A stretch of 64,000 nucleotides of DNA from Methylobacterium organophilum. Its GTDB lineage: Bacteria > Pseudomonadota > Alphaproteobacteria > Rhizobiales > Beijerinckiaceae. Below are positions 17,208-25,860 of this stretch, piece after piece. The notes beneath the pieces were generated by a model, which saw only the letters and a list, made by a program, of their open reading frames with translations, did no database searches and was not told the origin of the DNA. The stretch is from positions 1 to 64,000 of the forward strand of contig NZ_BPQV01000016.1 of assembly GCF_022179465.1 (NCBI RefSeq). The letters run 5' to 3'. The stretch's first letter is position 1, and each line of letters starts with the position of its first letter. A program made the position numbers and the translations under genes.

Positions 17208-17233
17208 GGGGGCCGGTCCGACGACCGGCCCCC
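17208..17233. terminator. 11-bp perfect GC hairpin after beta-helix gene
   Basis: Inverted repeat GGGGGCCGGTC / GACCGGCCCCC with a four-base loop, starting 11 bases past the stop codon of the minus-strand beta-helix gene. It is a likely transcription terminator or 3'-end stabiliser. Confidence 0.55.
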
Positions 17234-17244
17234 TTCGACCGCCG

Positions 17245-19302
17245 TTACAGGGTCAGGCCGGTATGGCTGCCGTTCGCGCCGTGGTGGAACAGGTCGCCGA
17301 GTTCGGCCGCATGGCTCTCGGCCTGGGCACTCTGAGCCCCGCAGCCATGGCTCGCCGCGTCGGCATAGCTCTGGAGCGCGTTTGCGACACCGGACCAGTC
17401 GAAATGCCCCCCGTGGCCGGAATGACCACCCGAGAACAGGGAGGCGAAGGACGAATCGCCACCGTGGCCCGAGAGCAGATCCGCCCAGGAATGGTGTCCG
17501 TTCGTCGAGGCGGCGGGCGCCGTCTCCCCCGTCGCCGTGGCGACCGGATCGGACGATCCCTCCGTGGCCGCGGCCTCGTCGGCCGGGGCGGCCGGCGCCG
17601 ATTCCGTCGGCGTCGCGGCGACCGTCGTGGGGGCGGGCGAAGCCTCCGGCGTGGCGGCTCCGTCCGTCGCGGAGGCCACGGGTTCCGGAGTCACGGCAGC
17701 CGGCTGGGCCGCCTCGTCCGGTGCCGCCGTATGCGTCGTGGCCGCCGGCTGATCGGTGGCGGCCGGGGCCGCCGGCGCCGTCGCGACGGGCTCCGTCGAA
17801 GCGGGCTCGGTCGCGGCAATCGCGGCCGGCTGCGGCTGCGCGGCATCCGTGGACACCGTGACGCCCACGCCCGCCGAACCGGACAGACCCGTCTCCAGCA
17901 CCGGGATCTCCGTGGAGATCGTGCTGCTCCCGTCCTGCCCGGAGGCTTGGCGGAAGCCGTCCCAGTTATAGTAGGCGTCCGTCCAGGAGAAGTGCTCGGC
18001 GGACGGGTCGGCGAAGTGGTACTGGTTGTTCGAGAAGCTGTTGCCGCCGTTCTGCAGGGTGGCCGGGTCGTAATCGGCCACCGAGCCCGAGACGCCGCCG
18101 CTGCCCGTTGAGGCGTCGACGATGACGTTGTCGTGAACCGTGTTGCCGGTAGTGGTGTGCGGGCCGTAGGCGCCGTCCCCGCGATCCTGCTGGATCAGGG
18201 TGATCCCGTTGCCGCCATTGGTCGAATCGACGTGGTTGCCGGAGACGTCGACGTTCTTCGAGTTCTGGATCTGGATGGCGCCGCCCCAGAGCCAGTTCGC
18301 CGAATCGCCGCCGTTCCCCGAGAGGACGTTGTTGCGGATGGTGGCGTCGTAGCTGATCTCGTGGCTGATGCCGCCGGCGAGATTGTTGGTGACGGTGTTG
18401 CCCTCGTAGAGCGTGTGGATGTTGTCGATGTCGGTCCAGAGACCGTAGCCGTTGTTGTCGTGCGCGTAGTTGTCGACGACCTGGAGGTTGTCGGTCTGCG
18501 AGAACTTGCTGCCGCCGGCTTCCCAGCCGGGCGCGATGCCCGAGAAGTAGCCGTTATGGGCGATCTCGTTGCCCTGGATGACGATGTTGTCGCCGTTGCC
18601 GCCCAGGCCGAGCTGGCCGTTGTCGTGAACGTCGTTGCCCACGATCTTGCCGTCCGTTCCGACATAGGCGCCGGCGCCGTAGTTCAGACGGATCTCGTTG
18701 TTCTGGATGGTCCAACCCTTGGCGGAGTTGTCCCAGCCGACCGCCGCGAACTGGGTCGGGCTGTCGTACTTCTCGACGACGAGGTTCTCGACGGTGACGC
18801 CGGTGCCCCCGCGGAACGCGAACGGGCTGACGCCGGCCTCGACCTTGTGGCCTGCGGGATCGTCCTGGAAGTAGATCTTGTCGGCGGCGTAGTCGAAGTA
18901 GAACTTGCCGGGCGTGACCTTGTCCAGCGAATCGACCGGGGTCAGCGGCTTGTCGTCGATGAAGAACGTCTCGGGATAGCCCGCCCGTTCGGCCCCGGCA
19001 TTCCCCTGGTCGGTCGCCCGCCGGTCGCCTTCCTGCGTCTGGCCGGTCGCGACCCAGTTCGCGCCTTCCTTGTCGAAATCCGTGATCAGGCGGGAGCCGT
19101 TCAGGATGGCACCCTGCTGGCCGATGAAGTGGTCGTTATCCTTGGGCGTGACCGACTGCATGCGGTGCTCGCCGGCCTCGATCCAGAAGGTCGAACCTGC
19201 CGGTGAGGCGTCGACCAGAGCCTGGAGATCGGCACCGACCGGAACCGAGATGGCGCCCGCAGGCTTGCCGGTGGAAGTAGTCCCAAAGGTGTTTGCTACC
19301 AC
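17245..19302 (-). CDS. secreted right-handed beta-helix protein, probable T1SS substrate
   Basis: Protein of 685 residues without any N-terminal signal peptide. Residues about 20-440 form an asparagine-rich right-handed beta-helix (QNNEIRLN, GNDVHDNG, GNEIAHNG, VDNYAHDN, RNNVLSGN) homologous to the membrane-anchored protein at 9.5-10.8 kb. A long Ala/Pro/Thr-rich linker (about 475-610) follows. The end is a Gly/His/Ser-rich domain (SGHGGDSSF, SGGHSGHGG) finishing in the hydrophobic GLTL. Lack of a signal peptide, that tail and the adjacent PrtD/HlyD genes suggest type I export, although there are no RTX nonapeptides. The start is GTG, 7 bases after GGAG. It probably binds or modifies surface polysaccharide; the activity is unknown. 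Confidence 0.78.
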   Translation of the reverse strand: MVANTFGTTSTGKPAGAISVPVGADLQALVDASPAGSTFWIEAGEHRMQSVTPKDNDHFIGQQGAILNGSRLITDFDKEGANWVATGQTQEGDRRATDQGNAGAERAGYPETFFIDDKPLTPVDSLDKVTPGKFYFDYAADKIYFQDDPAGHKVEAGVSPFAFRGGTGVTVENLVVEKYDSPTQFAAVGWDNSAKGWTIQNNEIRLNYGAGAYVGTDGKIVGNDVHDNGQLGLGGNGDNIVIQGNEIAHNGYFSGIAPGWEAGGSKFSQTDNLQVVDNYAHDNNGYGLWTDIDNIHTLYEGNTVTNNLAGGISHEISYDATIRNNVLSGNGGDSANWLWGGAIQIQNSKNVDVSGNHVDSTNGGNGITLIQQDRGDGAYGPHTTTGNTVHDNVIVDASTGSGGVSGSVADYDPATLQNGGNSFSNNQYHFADPSAEHFSWTDAYYNWDGFRQASGQDGSSTISTEIPVLETGLSGSAGVGVTVSTDAAQPQPAAIAATEPASTEPVATAPAAPAATDQPAATTHTAAPDEAAQPAAVTPEPVASATDGAATPEASPAPTTVAATPTESAPAAPADEAAATEGSSDPVATATGETAPAASTNGHHSWADLLSGHGGDSSFASLFSGGHSGHGGHFDWSGVANALQSYADAASHGCGAQSAQAESHAAELGDLFHHGANGSHTGLTL

Positions 19303-19598
19303 TATTGCGCTCCGTGTGAGAGGACGAAATCCGTTGACGTCGAAGCCGCCTGGAATCTAGGATTTTTTGCTCGCTCGCGGGCGGGTTCTATTGAACTCGC
19401 GTTTGATGGGGAGTCAGATGTAGACGGCTTGGCCATTGGATACGGTGCAATGCACTCGCTGTCTTGTTCTGGCTCGCCAGACATTCGCGACGACGCGCCT
19501 CGTGCGCTTTCGACGTCGCTTGGACTCTGTCTCGCCCATCGCGGCATTTGCCGTGTCTTGCGATGGGCCGGTGACCCTGCGCGGTCTGAAGCGGCGCG

Positions 19599-20675
19599 AT
19601 GATTCCCTATGGCCCGGCCCCGCCCCTGGCGCCTGCCCTCAGCAGCACGGTCGTCGCCCTGGCGATCGAGCGCCTGACCCAGGCCGGGTTCGATCCGGAA
19701 CCTCTGCTTCGACAGGCCGGCCTCGCGGATGATCCGATTCGCGGCGACGCTGCGGAGTGCCGAAGCGCCTTCCTGAACACGGCGGCCGAGGTGCTTCACG
19801 ATCGCTCGCTCGGCCTCCATCTGGCGCAGGGCTACGATCTGCGCCGGCTGGGCCTGTTCTTCTACCTGATGGCCTCCTCCGAGACGGTCGGCGAGGCGCT
19901 CAACTGCTTCGAGCGATTCGCGCGGACGGACGGTTCGGGGCTTCAGGCCTCATTCCGGATGTCCGACGTCGCGCTCACCGTGGTCGTGGGGTTGCAGGAT
20001 CCCGTCCATAAGCCGGACCGGCATTTTTCCGAGTTCCGGCTCCTCTCGATCTATCGGCTGGTGACCTCCCTGGCGCCGGCCACGCCGCTTGGCGTCAGCT
20101 TCACGCATGAGCGGCACGAGGCCGCCGAAGAGACGGAAAGCCGTTTCGCCGTACCGGTCGAGTTCGACGCGTCGGAGGATCGAATCGCCTTTGCGGTCGG
20201 TCTCGCCGAGGCCCGGCTGCCGAGCTTCGATCCCTATCTCCACGAATCGCTCGTCCGCTACTTCGAGCATGCGGAGGAGGCCACGCGCCGGGAGCCGGAT
20301 CTCCTCTGGTCCCAGGTGAAGAAGGCGATGGCGCCGCGCCTGTCGCAGGGCACGGCGACGACGGCGGAGATCGCCCGGGACCTGGGCATGAGCACGCGGA
20401 CGCTGTCGCGCCGGCTGCACCAGGAAGGCAAGACCTTCAGCGGCGTGCTGGACGAGCTGCGGGCCGAACTCGCCATCCACTACATCAAGATCAAGGGATT
20501 GCCGATCTCCGAGATCGCCTGGCTGTTGGGCTATCGCGAGGCGAGCGCCCTGGTCGTGGCCTTCCGGCGCTGGACCGGCATGTCGCCGACCGAGCTGCGG
20601 CGGCGCTACGACGTGGCGCCGGTTCCCTCGGGGCGCAGGGGCCCGCGGGAGCCGCCGGGCGGCCGCCTGCATTGA
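19599..20675 (+). CDS. AraC-family transcriptional regulator (arabinose-binding-like domain)
   Basis: Regulator of 358 residues. The N-terminal two-thirds match the Arabinose_bd type domain seen in OruR/ArgR-like AraC proteins (LGLFFYLMASSETVGEALNCFERF). The C-terminal 100 residues are the double helix-turn-helix: first helix pair at TTAEIARDLGMSTRTLSRRL, second at PISEIAWLLGYREASALVVAFRRWTG. It is divergent from the beta-helix gene and shares its 296-base upstream region, so control of that gene is plausible but unproven. The ligand is unknown. Confidence 0.88.
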   Translation: MIPYGPAPPLAPALSSTVVALAIERLTQAGFDPEPLLRQAGLADDPIRGDAAECRSAFLNTAAEVLHDRSLGLHLAQGYDLRRLGLFFYLMASSETVGEALNCFERFARTDGSGLQASFRMSDVALTVVVGLQDPVHKPDRHFSEFRLLSIYRLVTSLAPATPLGVSFTHERHEAAEETESRFAVPVEFDASEDRIAFAVGLAEARLPSFDPYLHESLVRYFEHAEEATRREPDLLWSQVKKAMAPRLSQGTATTAEIARDLGMSTRTLSRRLHQEGKTFSGVLDELRAELAIHYIKIKGLPISEIAWLLGYREASALVVAFRRWTGMSPTELRRRYDVAPVPSGRRGPREPPGGRLH

Positions 20676-20844
20676 GGGCGGCGACGAAGATCCCGACCTC
20701 CTCGCTCGGCGGCGGGGCGCATGTCTCTCGGATTAGTCCCAGCGGTGAGGTTGTCTCGCCCGGCGTTCCCGGGAAGATCGACGGCGTTGCGACCGAGGTT
20801 TCGTCGTTGGTGCCCGCTTTCGATGAAGCTTGCGTAGCAGCGGG

Positions 20845-20870
20845 CCCCTGACCGAGCGATCGGTCAGGGG
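20845..20870. terminator. bidirectional terminator hairpin
   Basis: Perfect 11-bp stem CCCCTGACCGA / TCGGTCAGGGG with a four-base loop, placed between the convergent AraC and ugd genes. It probably ends transcription from both sides. Confidence 0.6.
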
Positions 20871-20912
20871 TTCCCGAACGCGGCCCGAGGCCGGTTCCGA
20901 TTCCCGCCCGTC

Positions 20913-22265
20913 CTACCCGACCAGGGCCAGGGGCACGACCTGCGCCTCCTCGACGGCCTCGCCCTGACCGCGCCCGACGCCGACATAGCGGAAGCCGGCC
21001 TTCTCGGCCTGATCCGGCCCGTAGATGTTGCGCAGATCGACGAGGACGGGCCGGGCGACCGCGGCGCGGATGCGGTCGAGATCGAGGGCCCGGAAGGCGT
21101 CCCACTCGGTCACGATGACGACCGCGTCCGCGTCGCGCGCGCAATCGTAGGCGTCGAGGCAGTAGTCGATGTCGGTGAGCACCAGGCGGGCCTGATCCAT
21201 CCCCTCCGGATCATAGGCGCGGATCCGCGCCCCGGCATCCTGCAGGGCCGTGATGATCGCGATCGCCGGCGATTCGCGCATGTCGTCCGTGTTGGGCTTG
21301 AAGGTGAGCCCGAGGACGGCGATCGTGCGTCCGCGGACACCCCCGCAGGCGCGGACGATCTTGCGCGCCATGTTGCGCTTGCGGTGGTCGTTCACCGCGG
21401 CGGCGGTCTCGACGATGCGCATGGCCGCCCCATGGGCCTGCGCCATGGCGATCATGGCCTGCGTATCCTTGGGAAAGCAGGATCCGCCGAAGCCGGGGCC
21501 GGCATGCAGGAACTTGCTGCCGATTCGCTTGTCGAGGCCGATGCCGTAGGCGACGTCCTGAACGTCGGCGCCGGCCTGCTCGCAGAGATCCGCCACCTCG
21601 TTGATGAAGGCGATCTTCGTCGCGAGGAAGGCGTTGGCGGCGTATTTCGTCATCTCGGCGCTGCGCCGGGCCATGAACAGGATCGGCGCCTTGTTGAGGA
21701 AGAGGGGCCGATAGAGCTCCGCCATCACCGCCCGGGCCCGGTCGCTCTCGGCGCCGATGACGATCCGGTCCGGCCGCTTGAAATCGATGATGGCCGCCCC
21801 CTCGCGGAGGAATTCCGGGTTCGAGACGACGGCGACGTCGAGCTGCGGCCGAATGTCCCGGATGATGCGTTCGACCTCGTCGCCCGTGCCGACGGGAACC
21901 GTCGACTTCGTCACCACCACCGTGGAGCCGCTCAAGGCGGCGGCGACCTCCCGGACGGCGCCGAACACGTAGGTGAGATCGGCCTGGCCGTCGCGCGGGC
22001 GCGCCGGCGTGCCCACGGCGATGAAGACGACGTCCGCCGCCGCGACCGCGGAGGCCAGATCCCTCGAGAAGGCGAGCCGGCCCTCGGCCATGTTCTTCGC
22101 GACCATCTCGCCGAGGTTCGGCTCGTAGATCGGGATCTCGCCACGCGCCAGCGCCGCGACCTTGTCCGCGTCCCGGTCGATACAGACGACGTTATGGCCG
22201 AAATCGGCAAGGCAAGCGCCGGAGACCAGACCGACATATCCAGATCCGATGACTGCTACGCGCAT
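20913..22265 (-). CDS. ugd: UDP-glucose 6-dehydrogenase
   Basis: Oxidises UDP-glucose to UDP-glucuronate with NAD, feeding uronic-acid-containing exopolysaccharide. The protein has 450 residues, typical of the UDPGDH family. It has the NAD fold VIGSGYVGLVSG at the very N-terminus, the SNPEFLREG block, the catalytic cysteine in GPGFGGSCFPKD, and the C-terminal domain with GLTFKPNTDDMRESPA. The ATG at 22265 is preceded by AGGGG; a longer in-frame start lacks family homology. It stands alone within the polysaccharide region. The call is secure. Confidence 0.96.
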   Translation of the reverse strand: MRVAVIGSGYVGLVSGACLADFGHNVVCIDRDADKVAALARGEIPIYEPNLGEMVAKNMAEGRLAFSRDLASAVAAADVVFIAVGTPARPRDGQADLTYVFGAVREVAAALSGSTVVVTKSTVPVGTGDEVERIIRDIRPQLDVAVVSNPEFLREGAAIIDFKRPDRIVIGAESDRARAVMAELYRPLFLNKAPILFMARRSAEMTKYAANAFLATKIAFINEVADLCEQAGADVQDVAYGIGLDKRIGSKFLHAGPGFGGSCFPKDTQAMIAMAQAHGAAMRIVETAAAVNDHRKRNMARKIVRACGGVRGRTIAVLGLTFKPNTDDMRESPAIAIITALQDAGARIRAYDPEGMDQARLVLTDIDYCLDAYDCARDADAVVIVTEWDAFRALDLDRIRAAVARPVLVDLRNIYGPDQAEKAGFRYVGVGRGQGEAVEEAQVVPLALVG

Positions 22266-22615
22266 CGCGGGGACCCCTGTTCGATGGAAAAGTCTGCGGC
22301 ACAGCACTGAATGCGGCTGCGACATCATTCGAACGAGCATGTCTCAAGAAGCGCCAAGGTCGCAATCAACCCAGTCGTATATTTGGGATGAGCCGGCGAT
22401 CGTGCGATCTATTATTGATTAATGCCTCCGGGCTGGATGGCACGCGGCAGTAAACAGCTTACCCGATGCTTGTATCGTCGGGCACCACGCCCGATGCGCG
22501 GCCAAGGACCCGCCCGGTTACGGGCGTTCCGGTCGGACGCGAAACGATCGTCGGCACATCAATACGGGGCTCGACGATCGCGGTTTACAAGCCCGACCCC
22601 GAGCAGGAGACGCCC
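22266..22615. other. divergent intergenic region, ugd / FkbM gene
   Basis: 350 bases without a gene, holding the promoters of ugd (minus) and the FkbM-type gene (plus). An AT-rich patch near 22405-22425 (ATCTATTATTGATTAATG) stands out as a promoter candidate. A short hairpin TCGGGC/GCCCGA lies near 22480. No recognised regulator site. Confidence 0.5.
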
Positions 22616-23386
22616 ATGCCGTATCTCAAGCAGAAGGCCTATGCGCTGATCACCGAAGCCGTCGAGGACATGCTGCCGCTCGCGAGCAAATCACAGCGCC
22701 TGAAGGACAAAATCGTCTTCGTCGATGTCGGGGCCTCGAACGGCATCCAGGCGAAGTGGCTGAAGCAGAAACACAATATCGTGCCGGTGCTGTTCGAGCC
22801 CAATCCGGACGAGGCCCGCCGTCTCCGGGAGCAGCTCTCCGAATTCGAGAGGCACTTCGTCCTCGAACACGGATTGTCCGACCGGGCCGGGGAACAGAAT
22901 TTGCATATCGGTAATCACTACGGATGCACCTCCATCCTGGAGGCGAACACGGACTTTCTGAAAGACTATGCGATCGCCGACAGCTATCGCACGAAGAAGG
23001 TCGTTCAGATCAACTGCGTCCGGTACGACGATCTCGTGAGATCCGGCGAAGCACCGGTGCCCGACGTCATCAAGATCGATGTCGAGGGGTACGAAAGTTT
23101 TGTCCTGGCCGGCTTCGGTGATCTGCTGCATGACGTGCTGGCGATCGAGACGGAAACATTCTTCTATCCCGTCTACAAGAAACAAGCCCTGCTCCACGAC
23201 CTCATCGAACAGCTCGAGCCGTTCGGTCTGCGCCTGAGAAGGATCGAGGAGATCCCAGCCTTCGACGGTGATTTCATCTGTGCGAACGCTTACTTCACCA
23301 AAACCAAGAAAGCCTGCTCCGGCCTCAGCGCTGAGCGCCGGGCCAAGCACGAACTCGCGTCGCAGGTCTTTCGTGTAACTTATTAG
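22616..23386 (+). CDS. FkbM-family SAM-dependent methyltransferase
   Basis: Methyltransferase of 256 residues. Family blocks are the SAM-binding FVDVGASNG near residues 34-42, an acidic loop FEPNPDEA, and KIDVEGYE near 155-162. FkbM-type enzymes often O-methylate sugars or polyketides; next to glycan genes, sugar methylation is the natural reading. The ATG at 22616 has AGGAG 7 bases upstream and is preferred over a start 150 bases earlier. The gene lies at the edge of an AT-rich island, and base composition falls sharply right after its stop. Confidence 0.88.
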   Translation: MPYLKQKAYALITEAVEDMLPLASKSQRLKDKIVFVDVGASNGIQAKWLKQKHNIVPVLFEPNPDEARRLREQLSEFERHFVLEHGLSDRAGEQNLHIGNHYGCTSILEANTDFLKDYAIADSYRTKKVVQINCVRYDDLVRSGEAPVPDVIKIDVEGYESFVLAGFGDLLHDVLAIETETFFYPVYKKQALLHDLIEQLEPFGLRLRRIEEIPAFDGDFICANAYFTKTKKACSGLSAERRAKHELASQVFRVTY

Positions 23387-24096
23387 ATGCGATTCACATT
23401 TGATATTTTTCAAAGGGATGAACTTGATAAGATCGCAACTCTTCAAGTCGTTCGCAGGAAATATTAAATCTATGTCAAATATCGGTCGGCGATTATTGTC
23501 GGTGCTGATGAGGTGTATGCACGCCGAGGTTTCGTAGCGGCGGCTTTGTGTGATAATTGCTCGTGAAAACTTTACTGTCATTTTGGCTGTTGAGTTTGTT
23601 TATTTTATAAAAATATGAAATTACTTCTGTTGTTTTTGTATTTTTGTTTGATCATCTAAAATAAAAACTATCCAATTTGAAAATTTTGACTTCAATTTGC
23701 TAGATCGATAATAATAAAAATCCGGAATCAGGCGGAGATGACTTGTGTCATGAGAATAGAATTCATCTCACGGGCGTGCGGGGTCGCCGATTTGTAATTA
23801 ACCGGGACGACTCGATTTCGACTACTAGACATACGCCTTTTGGCGCATTATGCATCTTTAACGCGAATTTTGATGCAAAATAGGATGATGTTCCCTTTCG
23901 CGGGATGGTGGGGTGAATCGCCAGCCTCAAAAAGCTGCTCGTATTGCGTCGCACTCAAGCAAGAATAAAAAGGTGCTTGCCTGGTATTTTATGAAAATAT
24001 CAAAATATATGATAAATAATAATAAGCGTAAAATAAAGTACCATCCGTCAAAAACAGGGGCGTTCTGAGTCTTTGAGGCATCGGAGGAGGGCAAAG
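23387..24096. other. AT-rich island without a recognisable gene
   Basis: About 700 bases. Around 23570-23720 and 23970-24060 the DNA is only about a quarter G+C by eye, against roughly 65-70 percent in flanking genes. It contains many stop codons in all frames and short homopolymer A and T runs. Two minus-strand frames (63 and 123 codons) show no familiar content. It may be a horizontally acquired or decayed remnant, or a silencer/regulatory region. I see no terminal repeats or transposase. Confidence 0.6.
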
Positions 24097-24327
24097 ATGC
24101 AAACCGCGCCGCAGGAGCCGAGCGAGAGCTCGGGAATGTCCGATCTGAAGGAGCTGGATGTCGAGGATGACGGACAGCGGGTTCTCAAGATTCGGGAGCA
24201 TGTGCGCTCGATTCTCAAGAAGATCCCGCTCCGTACGCCCAGCTCCGACCATCAGGGAGCTTTGTCGCGCTGCTTCCCGAAGGGCCCAGCCTTTCGCGAA
24301 GGCTACAGGATGGCCCATCCGGGCTGA
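24097..24327 (+). CDS. small hypothetical protein
   Basis: Frame of 76 codons beginning at an ATG with a very good ribosome site (GGAGGAGGG, 6 bases upstream). The first half is acidic and helical in character (MSDLKELDVEDDG, REHVRSILKKI). The second half looks less protein-like and may be read-through into decayed sequence. No family recognised. It sits between the AT-rich island and a glycosyltransferase gene. Confidence 0.35.
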   Translation: MQTAPQEPSESSGMSDLKELDVEDDGQRVLKIREHVRSILKKIPLRTPSSDHQGALSRCFPKGPAFREGYRMAHPG

Positions 24328-24705
24328 TATTTGCAGAGAGCTGTTCTGTTTCCCTTGCATTGATCAGAGCCTGCGCGGCGCGACGATCCGCCTGCCGGGC
24401 CCGGTCGCGAGGGGACGTTTTTCGAGGGGATGCGGCGGGCCGATAGGGTTGCGACGGCAAGTTTTTTCGCGATCCGCGCCTGTTCCTTTCGATCTACTCC
24501 GAATGGAGCGTGGGCGCTGCCCCGAAGAATTCTCCTGGTCCCGAGACGCCGACCTACCATGCGTCCGTGAGGCACGCGTCAGAGCATCCGTCGATGCGGG
24601 ATCGTCAGCGCTGCGACCGCCGCGGGGGCGTGGCGCTCTGCCGATCCGCAGGAGCGGAGGATCCGGCCGGCGCCGATAGGCCGTCCGTCACGCCAGGGGA
24701 AGACT
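24328..24705. other. intergenic region upstream of GT2 gene
   Basis: 378 bases with normal high GC content. Overlapping frames occur on both strands but none has recognisable content. It should contain the promoter of the glycosyltransferase gene. I see no repeat or RNA structure that I can support. Confidence 0.5.
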
Positions 24706-25701
24706 ATGCCGGTTTCCGTGATCATTCCCGTCTACAATCGCTGCAGGCATGTCGCCAAGGCCGTGGAAAGCGTCCTGGGGCAGACTTACAGAGATCTTGA
24801 GCTGATCATCGTCGATGACGCGTCGACGGACGGAACCTCGGAGATCCTCGCCGATCTGGCGACGAAAGACTCGCGGATCACGCTGATCCGCCAGACCGTG
24901 AACAAGGGCGGCGCGACGGGCCGAAACCTGGCTTTGACCCTTGCCCGGCACGACCTGGTCGCCTGCATGGATGATGACGACATCATGCTACCGGATCGCC
25001 TGGAACTGCAGGTCGCGTTCATGGAGGCGCATCCGGATGTCAGCGTCCTGAGCTCGGCAGCCCACATGATCGATGAGAATGATCAGATCATCGGATTGAG
25101 CGTTCCGACCATCGATCTCGAAAGAGGCAAACGGGAGTTCGATCCGAATTACTTCGTGAACATCATTCACCCGACTGCGATGTATCGCAAGAACGATGTG
25201 CTGCGGCTCGGCGGCTACCGGAAGTTCCTCCTCGACGATCGGGATCTGTGGGGACGTATGGTGACGGCGGGATACAAGATTGCCGTCTCGCCCGATCCCG
25301 TGCTGCTGCATCGGCGGCACAGCAGCATCATGACTACGAAGATCAGGGAGATTTTCGAAGTCGGCGATTATATCGACTTCAATATCGTCAGGCGTATGCA
25401 CGGCGAGCCGGAAATGTCGGTCGAAGAGTACAGACTTGTCGTTTCCCTCCGGCCGCGTTGGAATAAATTCATGACCTGGAAGAGCCGGAATGCGGCCATC
25501 GCGTTCCGGTTGGCGACGCTGTATTACAGTAAGAAGAGCTGGCTCCCCTTTTCCTACAACCTATCCAAGGCGATCGCCCTGGAGCCTGTCCGTTACGTCC
25601 GCCGCGTTCTCCTGAAGAAACCGAAACATATGTTCGGGAGAGGCGCCACGCCGGCGTGGAATCGCCAGGCGCAGGCGGTGAGCGCCCAGCCCTCGTCCTG
25701 A
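24706..25701 (+). CDS. family 2 glycosyltransferase
   Basis: GT-A fold glycosyltransferase of 331 residues. It opens with the classic VSVIIPVYNR, then IIVDDASTDGTSEIL, the metal/nucleotide DxD region ACMDDDDIMLPDRL near 85-98, and the acceptor-side block LLDDRDLWGRM. It probably transfers a sugar from a nucleotide donor during polysaccharide assembly, at the cytoplasmic membrane face. The ATG at 24706 follows AGGGGAAG at 6-8 bases. It stands alone after the AT-rich island and shares its orientation with the FkbM gene. The acceptor is unknown. Confidence 0.88.
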   Translation: MPVSVIIPVYNRCRHVAKAVESVLGQTYRDLELIIVDDASTDGTSEILADLATKDSRITLIRQTVNKGGATGRNLALTLARHDLVACMDDDDIMLPDRLELQVAFMEAHPDVSVLSSAAHMIDENDQIIGLSVPTIDLERGKREFDPNYFVNIIHPTAMYRKNDVLRLGGYRKFLLDDRDLWGRMVTAGYKIAVSPDPVLLHRRHSSIMTTKIREIFEVGDYIDFNIVRRMHGEPEMSVEEYRLVVSLRPRWNKFMTWKSRNAAIAFRLATLYYSKKSWLPFSYNLSKAIALEPVRYVRRVLLKKPKHMFGRGATPAWNRQAQAVSAQPSS

Positions 25702-25860
25702 GGGGACCGGTCCGGCCGCGAGCCTCGTCGCGCAAGGCGGGCCTGAGCGCGTCCGGCAAGGCGCGGATGCGCCGGCCGGAACCCCGGTCTTGCCTTTCCG
25801 CAGCCGGAGCGAAGACATCCCTCGGGGCCGTTCCCGCGGTCCCTGAGGGAGCCGTCCGCT

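Larger units (their letters stand above)
16819..17244. other. intergenic region between T1SS genes and beta-helix gene
   Basis: About 420 bases without a gene. The left part must hold the leader and promoter of the minus-strand type I secretion operon. The right part holds two strong hairpins (listed separately) downstream of the beta-helix gene. Several short overlapping frames occur but none shows protein-like content. Confidence 0.6.

Noticed and set aside
17245-19302. RTX calcium-binding repeats in the beta-helix protein
   Set aside because: Gly/His/Ser stretches such as SGHGGDSSF look similar at first sight, but the GGxGxDxxx nonapeptide is not repeated.
9512-19302. A complete polysaccharide biosynthesis operon
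   Set aside because: The genes are on several transcripts, lack a flippase, chain-length regulator and outer-membrane exporter, and one glycosyltransferase is broken. It is better called a polysaccharide-related region.
22691-23581. 296-codon minus-strand frame opposite the FkbM gene
   Set aside because: Antisense of an FkbM methyltransferase with intact motifs; only the last part lies in AT-rich DNA and shows no own motif.
23763-24360. Minus-strand frames of 63 and 123 codons in and beside the AT-rich island
   Set aside because: No ribosome site, no family resemblance, composition follows the local AT bias. They are more likely chance frames in decayed DNA.
23387-24705. Insertion sequence or prophage remnant
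   Set aside because: No transposase or integrase motif, no terminal inverted repeat or target duplication could be found; AT-richness alone is not enough.
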